A stretch of DNA of 64,000 nucleotides from Flagellimonas hadalis (GTDB taxonomy: Bacteria > Bacteroidota > Bacteroidia > Flavobacteriales > Flavobacteriaceae). The stretch lies in the NCBI RefSeq assembly GCF_007785775.2, contig NZ_VNIK02000001.1, positions 186,001-250,000 on the forward strand. The letters run 5' to 3'. Under the pieces are notes generated by a model. That model searched no databases, was not told the origin of the DNA, and saw only the letters and a program-made list of their open reading frames with translations. The position numbers were made by a program, and so were the translations under genes. Positions 19,582 to 28,051 of this stretch are shown in pieces (positions within the stretch are counted from its first letter, which is position 1; the number at the start of each line of letters is the position of its first letter).

Positions 19582-21518
19582 TCAAAGAATACTTTTTTAG
19601 AAGGGGCAGGCGTTACGCATCCAAATGGACGGTACTTTTCATAGACCTATGTATTGTTTCGGTCTCCTTTATTTTGGCTTATTTTATTAGGTTCAACCTC
19701 AGCTTTAACTTTGATGTACAGAGCCTGTGGGCCCAGCTTCCAGTGGTAGTGTTCCTGTTTTTGTTGGCTTTCCTTATTTCAGGAAGTTACAAAGGAGTGG
19801 TACGGCACACCGGAATCAAAGATGTTTATGCCATATTCAATGCGGTGTGTTTGGCGAGTATCGGGGCTATCGGAACCGTTCTGGCCAACAGATATTTGGA
19901 GGTTGTGGATGGGTTTACCATTCCACTATCCATTATTATTATCAATAGTTTGTTGACCTTCATCACTTTGGCGACATCCCGATATGTGTTCAAAATCTGT
20001 TACGAAAACTTGATGAACAACAATACAGGCCCTACAAAGAACCTTATTATTTATGGTGCCGGTGAATCGGGTATCATTACATATAATACCTTAACGAACC
20101 ATTCCCAAATGGGTGTCAAGGTAATAGGTTTTGTGGACAACAACCTTCAAAAGGTCGGAAAGCAGATCAATGGGGTGAAAGTATTCGACAAGAGTATTCT
20201 CACCAGGGAATTTGTTAAGTTCCACAATATCTCCGAAGTCATATTTTCCATTCAGACCATCAGTCCCAAACAGTTGAGGACCTTGGTCAACGAGATAGTG
20301 GACCTTCCTGTGAAAGTGAAGATTGTTCCACCTGTTGAGGATTGGATCAATGGAGAACTCAAAGTCTCCCAGATCAAAAGGGTACAGATAGAAGACCTTT
20401 TGGATAGGCCTCCCATCGAAATCAAGAACAGCAAGGTCATGAAAGACTTTGATGAGAAGGTAATCATGGTGACAGGCGGTGCTGGTTCCATTGGGAGCGA
20501 ACTGGTAAGGCAGATTTGCAAGTACAATTACCGATCGCTTATTGTGATCGATCAGGCCGAGTCTGCACTTTATGACCTTCAGCAGGAATTGAAACAAGCT
20601 GGTTTCTTCAATTTTTTGCCCATTGTTGGCGACATACGGGACAAGAACAAGATGCGCGTACTGTTTGAGGAACATAGACCGGATAGGATTTTCCATGCCG
20701 CTGCATACAAGCATGTGCCGCTCATGGAGCAAAACCCATACGAGGCGGTCAAGATCAATGTGGCGGGTACAAAGACCATTGTTGACCTTTCCGTGGAATA
20801 CAATGTGGAGAAATTTGTCTTTGTCTCTACGGACAAAGCAGTGAACCCTACCAATATTATGGGGGCCACTAAACGAATTGCCGAAATGTACATCAGTTGC
20901 AGACAGCAAGAAGGAAAAACCAAATTTATCACCACCCGTTTTGGAAACGTATTGGGATCTAATGGGTCTGTGATACCATTATTCAGAAAACAGATCGAGA
21001 AAGGCGGACCTTTGACAGTGACCCACAAGGACATCACCCGTTATTTCATGACCATTCCCGAGGCCTCACAATTGGTACTGGAAGCAGGAGCCATGGGCAA
21101 GGGAGGGGAAATCTTCATATTCGATATGGGTGAATCCGTGAAGATCATGGATTTGGCCAAGAACATGATTCGATTATCAGGATTGCACTACCCAGATGAT
21201 ATCGATATCAAGGTAACAGGGCTCAGGCCAGGTGAGAAACTCTATGAAGAGTTGCTGGCCAATGGAGAAAATACTCTGCCAACATACCATGACAAGATCA
21301 TGATCAGCAAGGTCAGGGAAATAGATTATTCCAAGACCAGGACCATGATCGATGAGCTTTGTATTTCAAACCTGTTCTTCAAGGACAATGTGGTGCAATT
21401 GATGAAAAGTATTGTGCCAGAATACATATCCAACAATTCCGATTTTTGTAAATTGGACAACAAAAAGGATCAAGACCTTGGTCAGAAAAAGCCATCAAAG
21501 GCTGAATATCTCAACTAA
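19578..21518 (+). CDS. Membrane-bound UDP-sugar 4,6-dehydratase, PglF/CapD/WbpM family
   Basis: A 646-aa protein with about four N-terminal membrane spans (residues 15-125), a first Rossmann domain (IIYGAGESG near residue 158) and a second SDR domain (VTGGAGSIGSE near residue 298). STDKAVNPTNIMGATKR shows the family's variant active site, where the usual Tyr is Met. These enzymes convert UDP-GlcNAc to UDP-4-keto-6-deoxy-HexNAc at the inner membrane. It overlaps the aminotransferase gene by 4 bp, and the export gene wza follows after 9 bp. Whether it retains or inverts C5 cannot be told from sequence alone. Confidence 0.9.
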   Translation: MIKEYFFRRGRRYASKWTVLFIDLCIVSVSFILAYFIRFNLSFNFDVQSLWAQLPVVVFLFLLAFLISGSYKGVVRHTGIKDVYAIFNAVCLASIGAIGTVLANRYLEVVDGFTIPLSIIIINSLLTFITLATSRYVFKICYENLMNNNTGPTKNLIIYGAGESGIITYNTLTNHSQMGVKVIGFVDNNLQKVGKQINGVKVFDKSILTREFVKFHNISEVIFSIQTISPKQLRTLVNEIVDLPVKVKIVPPVEDWINGELKVSQIKRVQIEDLLDRPPIEIKNSKVMKDFDEKVIMVTGGAGSIGSELVRQICKYNYRSLIVIDQAESALYDLQQELKQAGFFNFLPIVGDIRDKNKMRVLFEEHRPDRIFHAAAYKHVPLMEQNPYEAVKINVAGTKTIVDLSVEYNVEKFVFVSTDKAVNPTNIMGATKRIAEMYISCRQQEGKTKFITTRFGNVLGSNGSVIPLFRKQIEKGGPLTVTHKDITRYFMTIPEASQLVLEAGAMGKGGEIFIFDMGESVKIMDLAKNMIRLSGLHYPDDIDIKVTGLRPGEKLYEELLANGENTLPTYHDKIMISKVREIDYSKTRTMIDELCISNLFFKDNVVQLMKSIVPEYISNNSDFCKLDNKKDQDLGQKKPSKAEYLN

Positions 21519-21527
21519 ACACTAAAA

Positions 21528-22304
21528 ATGTATACATCAATGTTTCAAAAATTAAAAGTAGCATATTATGTTGCCATAGTATGCCTAGTAGCCTCTTGCT
21601 CATCATCCCAAGGCGTTGTTTATTTTCAGGATGCAGACCAGTTTGAAACCTTGGTGGACGATAATAACTTCACGACCAAATTCAAGGTGGACGACTTGGT
21701 GAGTATCCACATTTCTACCTTGGATCCAGAGGCCAGTGCCCCGTTTAATCTTTTTAGGGGTTCTGAAGAGGGTGGGATCCGCCCTGAACAAGTTAACTAC
21801 CTAGTTGATAAAAACGGAGAAATAGATTTCCCTGTCATCGGCAAAGTAAAGATAGAAGGGCTTTCTCCTAGTGAGACACGTGAACTTCTTAGAGAAAGGT
21901 TGGCAGATTATCTAAAGGACCCTATCATAAACATCAGGATAAGAAACTTTACGGTAACAGTTTTGGGCGCGGTCAATAGACCAGGAACATATCCCATTAA
22001 CGGTGAGCAGATCACCATTATGGAAGCGCTCGGATATGCTGGGGATATAAATATAAAGGGTCGCCGCGATAATATCATGGTCATTAGGGATTTTGACGGG
22101 ACAAAGGTGTATAACCGTATCAACCTCAATCAAAAAGAATCGTTGAAATCTCCGGTATATTATTTGACACAAAATGATGTGGTCTATGTCGAACCCAATA
22201 AATCAGGAAAAACCCAATCCAATCTAGACCAAAGGGCTTCAATCGCAGTTTCGATTGCTTCAATCATCATAACTTCTACAGTGATATTGTTAACGAGGAA
22301 TTAA
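21528..22304 (+). CDS. wza: Wza-type polysaccharide export lipoprotein
   Basis: A 258-aa outer-membrane polysaccharide export (OPX) protein. A signal peptide ends in the lipobox VASC (about residue 24). The Poly_export domain (YLVDKNGEIDFPVIGKVKIEG) is followed by one SLBB domain (VTVLGAVNRPGTYPI), and a hydrophobic helix lies near the C-terminus (ASIAVSIASIIITSTVILLT). It is smaller than E. coli Wza (379 aa), as is usual for Bacteroidota. It would form the outer-membrane exit with the Wzc-like protein encoded 52 bp downstream. An alternative ATG lies at 21540. Confidence 0.88.
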   Translation: MYTSMFQKLKVAYYVAIVCLVASCSSSQGVVYFQDADQFETLVDDNNFTTKFKVDDLVSIHISTLDPEASAPFNLFRGSEEGGIRPEQVNYLVDKNGEIDFPVIGKVKIEGLSPSETRELLRERLADYLKDPIINIRIRNFTVTVLGAVNRPGTYPINGEQITIMEALGYAGDINIKGRRDNIMVIRDFDGTKVYNRINLNQKESLKSPVYYLTQNDVVYVEPNKSGKTQSNLDQRASIAVSIASIIITSTVILLTRN

Positions 22305-22356
22305 TCAACAATAAGAATAGTTTTTAACAACCTACAATAAGTATTCCCCATATAAA

Positions 22357-24714
22357 ATGAACAACTCAGTATCGGAATTGAAGGATATATTGAATTCTTA
22401 TTTGAAGCATTGGAAATGGTTTGCGCTTAGCATTTTACTGACAGGTCTGATAGCGTTCATTTATCTTCGCTATACAGTACCAAAATATAGTGCTTCGGCT
22501 AAGGTGCAAATATTGGAGAATAAGGGTGCTTCGTCGGAATTGAGTGTTTTGCAGGACCTTGACATTTTTTCAGGTGCAAAGACTCAAATTGAAGATGAGG
22601 TTGAACTTCTTAAAGCAAGGGACAATTTCGTTCAGCTTGTAAAAAAGCTGAAATTGAATGTGCGTTATTTTGTAAAGGGGAACATTAGGGATAGTGAACT
22701 TTATGGGACCAGTTATCCCTTTAGCATCAATTTTTTATCTGCAGATTCAATTGTCAACAAATCCAAGCATCATTTCTTCATTGACCTAAATTCTGAAACT
22801 TCTTTTCAATATGGAGAAGAAGAAGAAGCTCCTTTTAAGTCTTACGATTTTGGATCAAAAATAAAAACTAAGATAGGTGATGTCATTTTGATACCTAGTA
22901 CAGAAGACTTAAAAGCCTATAAAAACAAAAGGGTTAAAGTTGTTATCGATCCAATACCAGATGTAGCCTCTGGGTATAGGGATAAGATTGTGGTAAGCCC
23001 TGCAAATAAGCTTTCAAACATTATTAATATTTCCCTTACAGATCCAATACAAAAAAGAGCTATAGATATTGTCAACGAACTCATATTGGTCAATAATGCA
23101 AATGCGGTAGCAGACAAAAAAGCTATTGCAGATCGTACTTCAAAATTTATTGATGATCGAATATCTGAAATTTATACCAATCTTTCCTCTGTCGATGAGA
23201 GTGCCGAGTCTTTCAAGGAAAGTAGGGGAATTGCAGATTTGGGCTCCCAATCCAATGTTAATTTTAACCAAAGTGCTGCAAGTGAGCAACAACTGCAAAG
23301 TGTCAGTATTCAGTTAAACATAGCGAACTCGATGCAAGATTTGATCAATGATCAAGAAGGATTTGATTACATCCCCACAAACGTTGGGTTAAATGATGCT
23401 GGAATAGCAAATGCGGCGCAACGATACAATGAATTGATCGCTCAACGACAACGGTTATTGGAAAGTTCCAATGAGAAAAATCCCGTTATTGTAAAATTGG
23501 ATCAACAGTTGGACGGTTTGAGGAAAGGTATGCAATCCAGTTTGAACAACGTGACCAACAACTTGGACCTGCAGGTAAACAGCCTAAGCAAGCAGTTGTC
23601 CCAAATCAATTCCCGAATATATGCAGCTCCAAGTAATGAAAGGGCTTTGAGGGACATATCAAGACAACAGCAAACTACAGAATCCCTATACTTGTATTTA
23701 TTGCAAAAAAGGGAGGAATCACAGATCACATTTGCTTCAGCAGCGCCTAAATCAAAGATTGTGGACGCAGCTTATGGATCTTCCCTTCCAATATCACCCA
23801 AACCTAAAATTGTATATCTGGCAGCCATAATTTTTGGATTACTCATCCCTTTTTCCATAATTTACGCCAATGACCTTTTGGACAATAAACTGCATAACAA
23901 GCTGGAGCTGGAAAAAATTGCTGGTGATATACCCGTGATAGTTGAAATCCCCAAGCTTGGAAAGAAAGAGTCCAAACTGGTTCAGAAGGACGATCGATCG
24001 GTATTGGCGGAATCTTTGAGAATACTGAGGACCAATCTCAATTATATACAGCGGTCCAAAAAATCAGAAGGGAACAACCTCATATTTGTCACCTCGAGTG
24101 TACCTGGCGAAGGAAAGACATTGGTCTCCTCCAACTTGGCCACTATTTATGCAAATACCGGCCAAAAAGTATTGCTGATAGGAGCGGATATCAGAAATCC
24201 GAAATTATACAATTTCTTTTCTGAAGATAAAAATCAGACAGATTTAAAGCCTAAGCGCAGTACCAAGAATGGACTTACCGAATATTTGATAGACTCTAAT
24301 CTCGAGGTTCGGGATATCATAGTTCCAGCACAGGTGAATGACAATCAAATAGATATCATTTTTTCTGGAAAAATACCACCAAACCCAGCCGAATTATTGA
24401 TGGGGGACAGGGTAGAGGAATTGTTCTCCAAAGTTACTGGGCTATACGACTACGTGATTGTGGATACCGCTCCCTTGATGGTGGTCACCGACACCTTGTT
24501 GATCAGTGAACACGCAAGTCAAATTTTGTATGTGGTCAAAGCAGAGTTTACAGAGACTAAGGTCCTGGAATTCCCCATTAAACTCAAAAACGAAGGCAAG
24601 CTCAAGAACCTTTCCTTCGTGGTCAACGGGGTAAAACAATCCAACCTCGGGTATGGCGGAAAGTATGGCTACGGCTATGGAAAGACCATCAAAAAATGGT
24701 GGAGCTTTTCTTGA
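22357..24714 (+). CDS. wzc: Wzc-type chain-length regulator and tyrosine autokinase
   Basis: A 785-aa inner-membrane polysaccharide co-polymerase fused to a BY-kinase. It has an N-terminal Wzz domain with TM1 near residues 20-37, coiled-coil-rich periplasmic segments, and TM2 near residues 485-505. The cytoplasmic kinase has Walker A SSVPGEGKT, Walker A' LLIGADIRNPK and Walker B VIVDTAPL. The C-terminus GYGGKYGYGYGK is the Tyr cluster that BY-kinases autophosphorylate. It is followed with zero spacing by a convergent gene for a PHP-type tyrosine phosphatase, its expected antagonist. Confidence 0.92.
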   Translation: MNNSVSELKDILNSYLKHWKWFALSILLTGLIAFIYLRYTVPKYSASAKVQILENKGASSELSVLQDLDIFSGAKTQIEDEVELLKARDNFVQLVKKLKLNVRYFVKGNIRDSELYGTSYPFSINFLSADSIVNKSKHHFFIDLNSETSFQYGEEEEAPFKSYDFGSKIKTKIGDVILIPSTEDLKAYKNKRVKVVIDPIPDVASGYRDKIVVSPANKLSNIINISLTDPIQKRAIDIVNELILVNNANAVADKKAIADRTSKFIDDRISEIYTNLSSVDESAESFKESRGIADLGSQSNVNFNQSAASEQQLQSVSIQLNIANSMQDLINDQEGFDYIPTNVGLNDAGIANAAQRYNELIAQRQRLLESSNEKNPVIVKLDQQLDGLRKGMQSSLNNVTNNLDLQVNSLSKQLSQINSRIYAAPSNERALRDISRQQQTTESLYLYLLQKREESQITFASAAPKSKIVDAAYGSSLPISPKPKIVYLAAIIFGLLIPFSIIYANDLLDNKLHNKLELEKIAGDIPVIVEIPKLGKKESKLVQKDDRSVLAESLRILRTNLNYIQRSKKSEGNNLIFVTSSVPGEGKTLVSSNLATIYANTGQKVLLIGADIRNPKLYNFFSEDKNQTDLKPKRSTKNGLTEYLIDSNLEVRDIIVPAQVNDNQIDIIFSGKIPPNPAELLMGDRVEELFSKVTGLYDYVIVDTAPLMVVTDTLLISEHASQILYVVKAEFTETKVLEFPIKLKNEGKLKNLSFVVNGVKQSNLGYGGKYGYGYGKTIKKWWSFS

Positions 24715-25458
24715 TCAATAAAAAGTCTCGATCGTATTTTCGATGACGGGAAGCAAAAGGTTCAAAGTTTTGTTCTGAATCCTGATTTCCTTCAAAAGTT
24801 CCAGTTGTCGCACATTGTGCACATCTGAACCCACAAAATCCACCAAATGGTCCTGTAAAAGTTTCAGGGCCATTTTTTGTACACCGCTTCCGTAAGATTC
24901 GTGTGTAAGTGATAACAGGTTCAGTTGGAACTGGATGCCATTGGCCTTCATTTTTTCATAAGTCCCATATTTTTGGTGAAAGTACATGTACCGCTCCGGA
25001 TGGGCTAGGATGGGAAAATATTTGAACTTGGCCATCTTCTCCACGGCAATGTCAAAATTGAACGAAGGCTGTAGGTACGACATTTCGACCAAAAGAAAGG
25101 AATCCTTCAATGCTATGACCTGCCCGTTTTCCAGGATCGTCTCGAAATTGTCATCGATCATGTGTTCGGCCGAATAAGCTATGGAAGTCCCGGAAAGGTT
25201 ACTCTTTTCCAAGGTGGCCATCAGGGTCTTATAAGCCTCTTTGATGGTCTTCGGCGTGTTGTCATAATGGTTGTGCATGATGTGTGGCGTGCAGATAAAA
25301 TGGGTCACGCCCATTTCACCGAACCCTTTGAGCAGTTCCATGGAGTCATCCACCGTTTTTGCCCCGTCATCAATGCCGGGAAGGATATGGTTGTGCATAT
25401 CCACAAGACCATGTAGATAATCCACCAGATAGGTTTTCTTCTGAAAAAAACTGAACAT
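24715..25458 (-). CDS. CpsB/YwqE-type PHP protein-tyrosine phosphatase
   Basis: A 247-aa PHP-domain phosphatase. Metal ligands are visible in DMHNHILPGIDDGAKT, CTPHIMHNHYDN, AHPERYMYF and GSDVHNV. Proteins of this family dephosphorylate the Tyr cluster of BY-kinases such as Wzc. The gene is tail-to-tail with wzc: the two stop codons form the palindrome TGATCA with no base between. Because it is on the opposite strand, it has its own expression control; a minus-strand terminator-like hairpin lies about 80 bp upstream of its start. Confidence 0.88.
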   Translation of the reverse strand: MFSFFQKKTYLVDYLHGLVDMHNHILPGIDDGAKTVDDSMELLKGFGEMGVTHFICTPHIMHNHYDNTPKTIKEAYKTLMATLEKSNLSGTSIAYSAEHMIDDNFETILENGQVIALKDSFLLVEMSYLQPSFNFDIAVEKMAKFKYFPILAHPERYMYFHQKYGTYEKMKANGIQFQLNLLSLTHESYGSGVQKMALKLLQDHLVDFVGSDVHNVRQLELLKEIRIQNKTLNLLLPVIENTIETFY

Positions 25459-25530
25459 GCCTAAAATTTGGAGTGTAAAGATAAACGATAAGAAGTTATA
25501 TGAACACCCAATGTGGCCAAAGGTACAAAC

Positions 25531-25554
25531 AAAAAACCGACCCTTTAGGGTCGG
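25531..25554 (-). terminator. Hairpin with U-tract reading toward the PHP phosphatase gene
   Basis: CCGACCC-TTTA-GGGTCGG (25537-25554) forms a perfect 7-bp stem. Six A on the plus strand (25531-25536) give a U-tract on the minus-strand transcript, so termination would be leftward. It sits 5' of the phosphatase gene, between it and the divergent kinase gene, so it could be a leader attenuator or insulate against antisense transcription. The role is inferred. Confidence 0.5.
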
Positions 25555-25720
25555 CTTGATGGATTCGCTACTTTGTATGTATTGTATCTAACTAAACTCA
25601 GGGACAAGATAGGATTCTGGGGGATAGGAATGGATTAAGGAAAAGACAAAAAGACTAATGAAAGATTAATACGCTTAACCAAGGCGTAAATAGCTGGTGT
25701 TTTTTTGTTTATTTAGCACC

Positions 25721-26995
25721 ATGCTGACCAAGAGAAATCTGTATGTTTTTGTTTTTGCGGTGTCCGTGGTGGGCCTTTTCGTGGTTCAGTACCAATACTT
25801 GAGGGTTGGTCTGGGACTGGCCAGGGCACAGTTCTCGGAAAAGATGGATGGGGCCAGGGCAAATATCGGCAAGGAACTCTCCGAGTTCAACTCCTTGACC
25901 TACACCATTGGGAACACCATTAGAAAGGACACTTCGGAAGTGAAGATAGGCTTGGACAGCCTCCAGAAGGCATCACGGTTCTATCTCAACGATTACATTT
26001 CCTATCAGTTGGGCGTTTCCGGGATAGATGCTCCGTTCACTTATTCACTCTTTACCAGGGATTCCACGGAATATTTTGGCTCGGCCAAACAACACCTTAG
26101 AGGGGAGGACATGCTTACCTATCCCATTAAAATCGAGGGGTATCTGCCGGAACTTTTGCAGAAAGAAGTTATTTTGGAACTTGGTTTTCAGGACCTGAAC
26201 AAGTATTTCTTGGGGCAATTAAAGGGACTCACCATCCCGAGCCTTATTTTTCTTGTTGCAATCATACTGGTCGTGATCTGGGTATTGAGATCCTTTTATT
26301 GGCAGAGCAGTCTGATCACCACCACTAACGATTTTATCAACAACTTGACCCATGAACTAAAGACCCCCGTGTTTTCCATAGGATTGGCCAGCAAGATTCT
26401 GGAAGAGGATGTCACGGAAGCTAAAAAGCCCGTTGTGGAGCTCATCCGAAGGGAAACAGAACGGTTGAAAGGACATATCGATAAGGTATTGGAACTGTCC
26501 AGCCTGGAATCAGGAAGAAAACTCATGCAGTTCACCGAACTTGATTTTAGGCCAGTATTGCTCAAATTATGTGAGGATTTTGCCCTGCTCGCCAAGCACG
26601 AGAATGTTGATTTTGGTTATCAACTGCAAGAAGGCCCTTTTTCCCTACGTGCCGAAAAGTTCCATTTGGAAAATGTGATCGGGAACCTATTGGAAAATGC
26701 AAAAAAATACTCCGATGACCCTGTGGTGCGATTGGAGGCCTACAAACAAAAAGGAAGGCTGCACATAAGCGTATCGGACAATGGGCAAGGCATTTCGAAG
26801 GAGGACAGGAAGAAAATATTTCAGAAATACTACCGGGTGAAAAACGGTAATGTACATAAAGTGAAGGGACATGGACTGGGCCTTTCCTATGTGCAAAAGA
26901 TAGTGAGGATGCACCGTGGAAAGATCACGGTGGATAGTAAACTGGGAGAAGGCACCACATTTGTCGTTTCCTTAAAATTGACCAACAATGGATAA
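25721..26995 (+). CDS. Two-TM sensor histidine kinase (OmpR-partner type)
   Basis: A 424-aa kinase. TM1 is at residues 6-23 and TM2 near residues 175-195, enclosing a periplasmic sensor domain of about 150 aa; no HAMP domain is obvious. The H box is LTHELKTP, the N box ENVIGNLLENAKKYS, then DNGQGIS and GHGLGLSYV of the ATP-binding domain. The start at 25721 is preferred to one 8 codons upstream because the basic MLTKR then precedes TM1. It overlaps the response regulator gene by 8 bp. The signal is unknown. Confidence 0.9.
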   Translation: MLTKRNLYVFVFAVSVVGLFVVQYQYLRVGLGLARAQFSEKMDGARANIGKELSEFNSLTYTIGNTIRKDTSEVKIGLDSLQKASRFYLNDYISYQLGVSGIDAPFTYSLFTRDSTEYFGSAKQHLRGEDMLTYPIKIEGYLPELLQKEVILELGFQDLNKYFLGQLKGLTIPSLIFLVAIILVVIWVLRSFYWQSSLITTTNDFINNLTHELKTPVFSIGLASKILEEDVTEAKKPVVELIRRETERLKGHIDKVLELSSLESGRKLMQFTELDFRPVLLKLCEDFALLAKHENVDFGYQLQEGPFSLRAEKFHLENVIGNLLENAKKYSDDPVVRLEAYKQKGRLHISVSDNGQGISKEDRKKIFQKYYRVKNGNVHKVKGHGLGLSYVQKIVRMHRGKITVDSKLGEGTTFVVSLKLTNNG

Positions 26996-27689
26996 AAAAT
27001 ACAACCTGATCTTGGTAGAGGACGATGCTTCGCTGGGATATCTACTTTCAGAATATTTGGGAATGAAAGGATTTGTGGTCACCTGGGCAAAAAATGGCCA
27101 GGAAGCACTCCTGAAAACCGAGACCAACGTCTTTGACCTTGCCATTTTGGATGTGATGCTGCCGGACATGGATGGTTTTGAACTTTCCCAAAAGATAAAG
27201 GGCATCAACCCTGAACTACCTTTCATCTTCCTTACCGCCCGATCGCTCAAAATTGATGTGCTAAAGGGATTTTCGCTTGGTGCAGTGGACTATTTAAAGA
27301 AACCCATTGACGAGGAAGAGCTTGTGGTGCGTATCAATGCATTGTTGGCCCGTTTGGTGACGGAGACCGAAGAAGTCCCCCAGCTTTCCCATTATGAGAT
27401 AGGGGACTATACCCTGAACACGGAGAATTTCGAACTTAGGTACAAAGGGGAGATCGTGAAGTTGACCGGCAAGGAATTTGACCTGCTTGCCCTTTTGGCG
27501 ATGAATCAGAATCAACTATGCACCCACAAGGAAATCCTAACCACCATTTGGGACAAGAACGATTACTTCAACAAAAAGAGCCTCAACGTTTTCATATCCC
27601 ATTTGCGGAAACATTTGGGAAGAGATCCCCGATTGAGCATTGTGAATGTCAACCGAAGGGGATTTATGCTTCGTGTGGAAGAAAAATAA
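26988..27689 (+). CDS. OmpR/PhoB-family response regulator
   Basis: A 233-aa regulator with a receiver domain (acidic pocket EDD at 11-13, phospho-acceptor D55 in LAILDVMLP, K in KKPID) and a C-terminal winged-helix DNA-binding domain (KLTGKEFDLLALLAMNQNQL; NVFISHLRKHLGRDP). It is translationally coupled to the preceding histidine kinase by an 8-bp overlap and should be its direct partner. Its target promoters cannot be identified from this window. Confidence 0.92.
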   Translation: MDKKYNLILVEDDASLGYLLSEYLGMKGFVVTWAKNGQEALLKTETNVFDLAILDVMLPDMDGFELSQKIKGINPELPFIFLTARSLKIDVLKGFSLGAVDYLKKPIDEEELVVRINALLARLVTETEEVPQLSHYEIGDYTLNTENFELRYKGEIVKLTGKEFDLLALLAMNQNQLCTHKEILTTIWDKNDYFNKKSLNVFISHLRKHLGRDPRLSIVNVNRRGFMLRVEEK

Positions 27690-27754
27690 ACGAATGAACA
27701 TGGCTTGGTTTTTGTGGCCAATTTGGGTGGCCGAACCAACCTTAGTTTTTTATA

Positions 27755-27988
27755 ATGTTCAATTTTTTTCGAAATAGCTCCAAAAAAACCTCATTGATAC
27801 AATTGGACCATCTCTATATGAATGCCATATCCAAATTGTCCGTCAATGAGAAGATCGCATACTGTCAAAGGCTGATTGAAAGTTCCGAGTACCAATTGGC
27901 ACAGTCGTGCCCCAAAAAGGACGTACCCCACCTGAAGAGTCTTATTACGGCCGCAGATGAGGAAATCCATAAGCTGCGATCCCGATAG
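27755..27988 (+). CDS. Small hypothetical protein
   Basis: A 77-aa protein with no recognised family. It is rich in charged residues, predicted mostly helical, with two Cys (AYCQRL; QSCPKKD) and no signal peptide or membrane span. It lies between the two two-component pairs, 65 bp after the OmpR-type regulator and 63 bp before the GTG-started kinase, on the same strand. Coding-like composition and position support it as a gene; function is unknown. Confidence 0.55.
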   Translation: MFNFFRNSSKKTSLIQLDHLYMNAISKLSVNEKIAYCQRLIESSEYQLAQSCPKKDVPHLKSLITAADEEIHKLRSR

Positions 27989-28051
27989 GTCCTGGCGCCA
28001 CATTCCATTTAATGGATTGGAATTCGTAATTTTCCATCAAAGAGAATACCC

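Noticed and set aside
27695-27745. TTGGTT...AACCAA inverted repeat after the OmpR-type regulator as a terminator
   Set aside because: Short arms, long loop, and the T-run starts eight bases after the stem.
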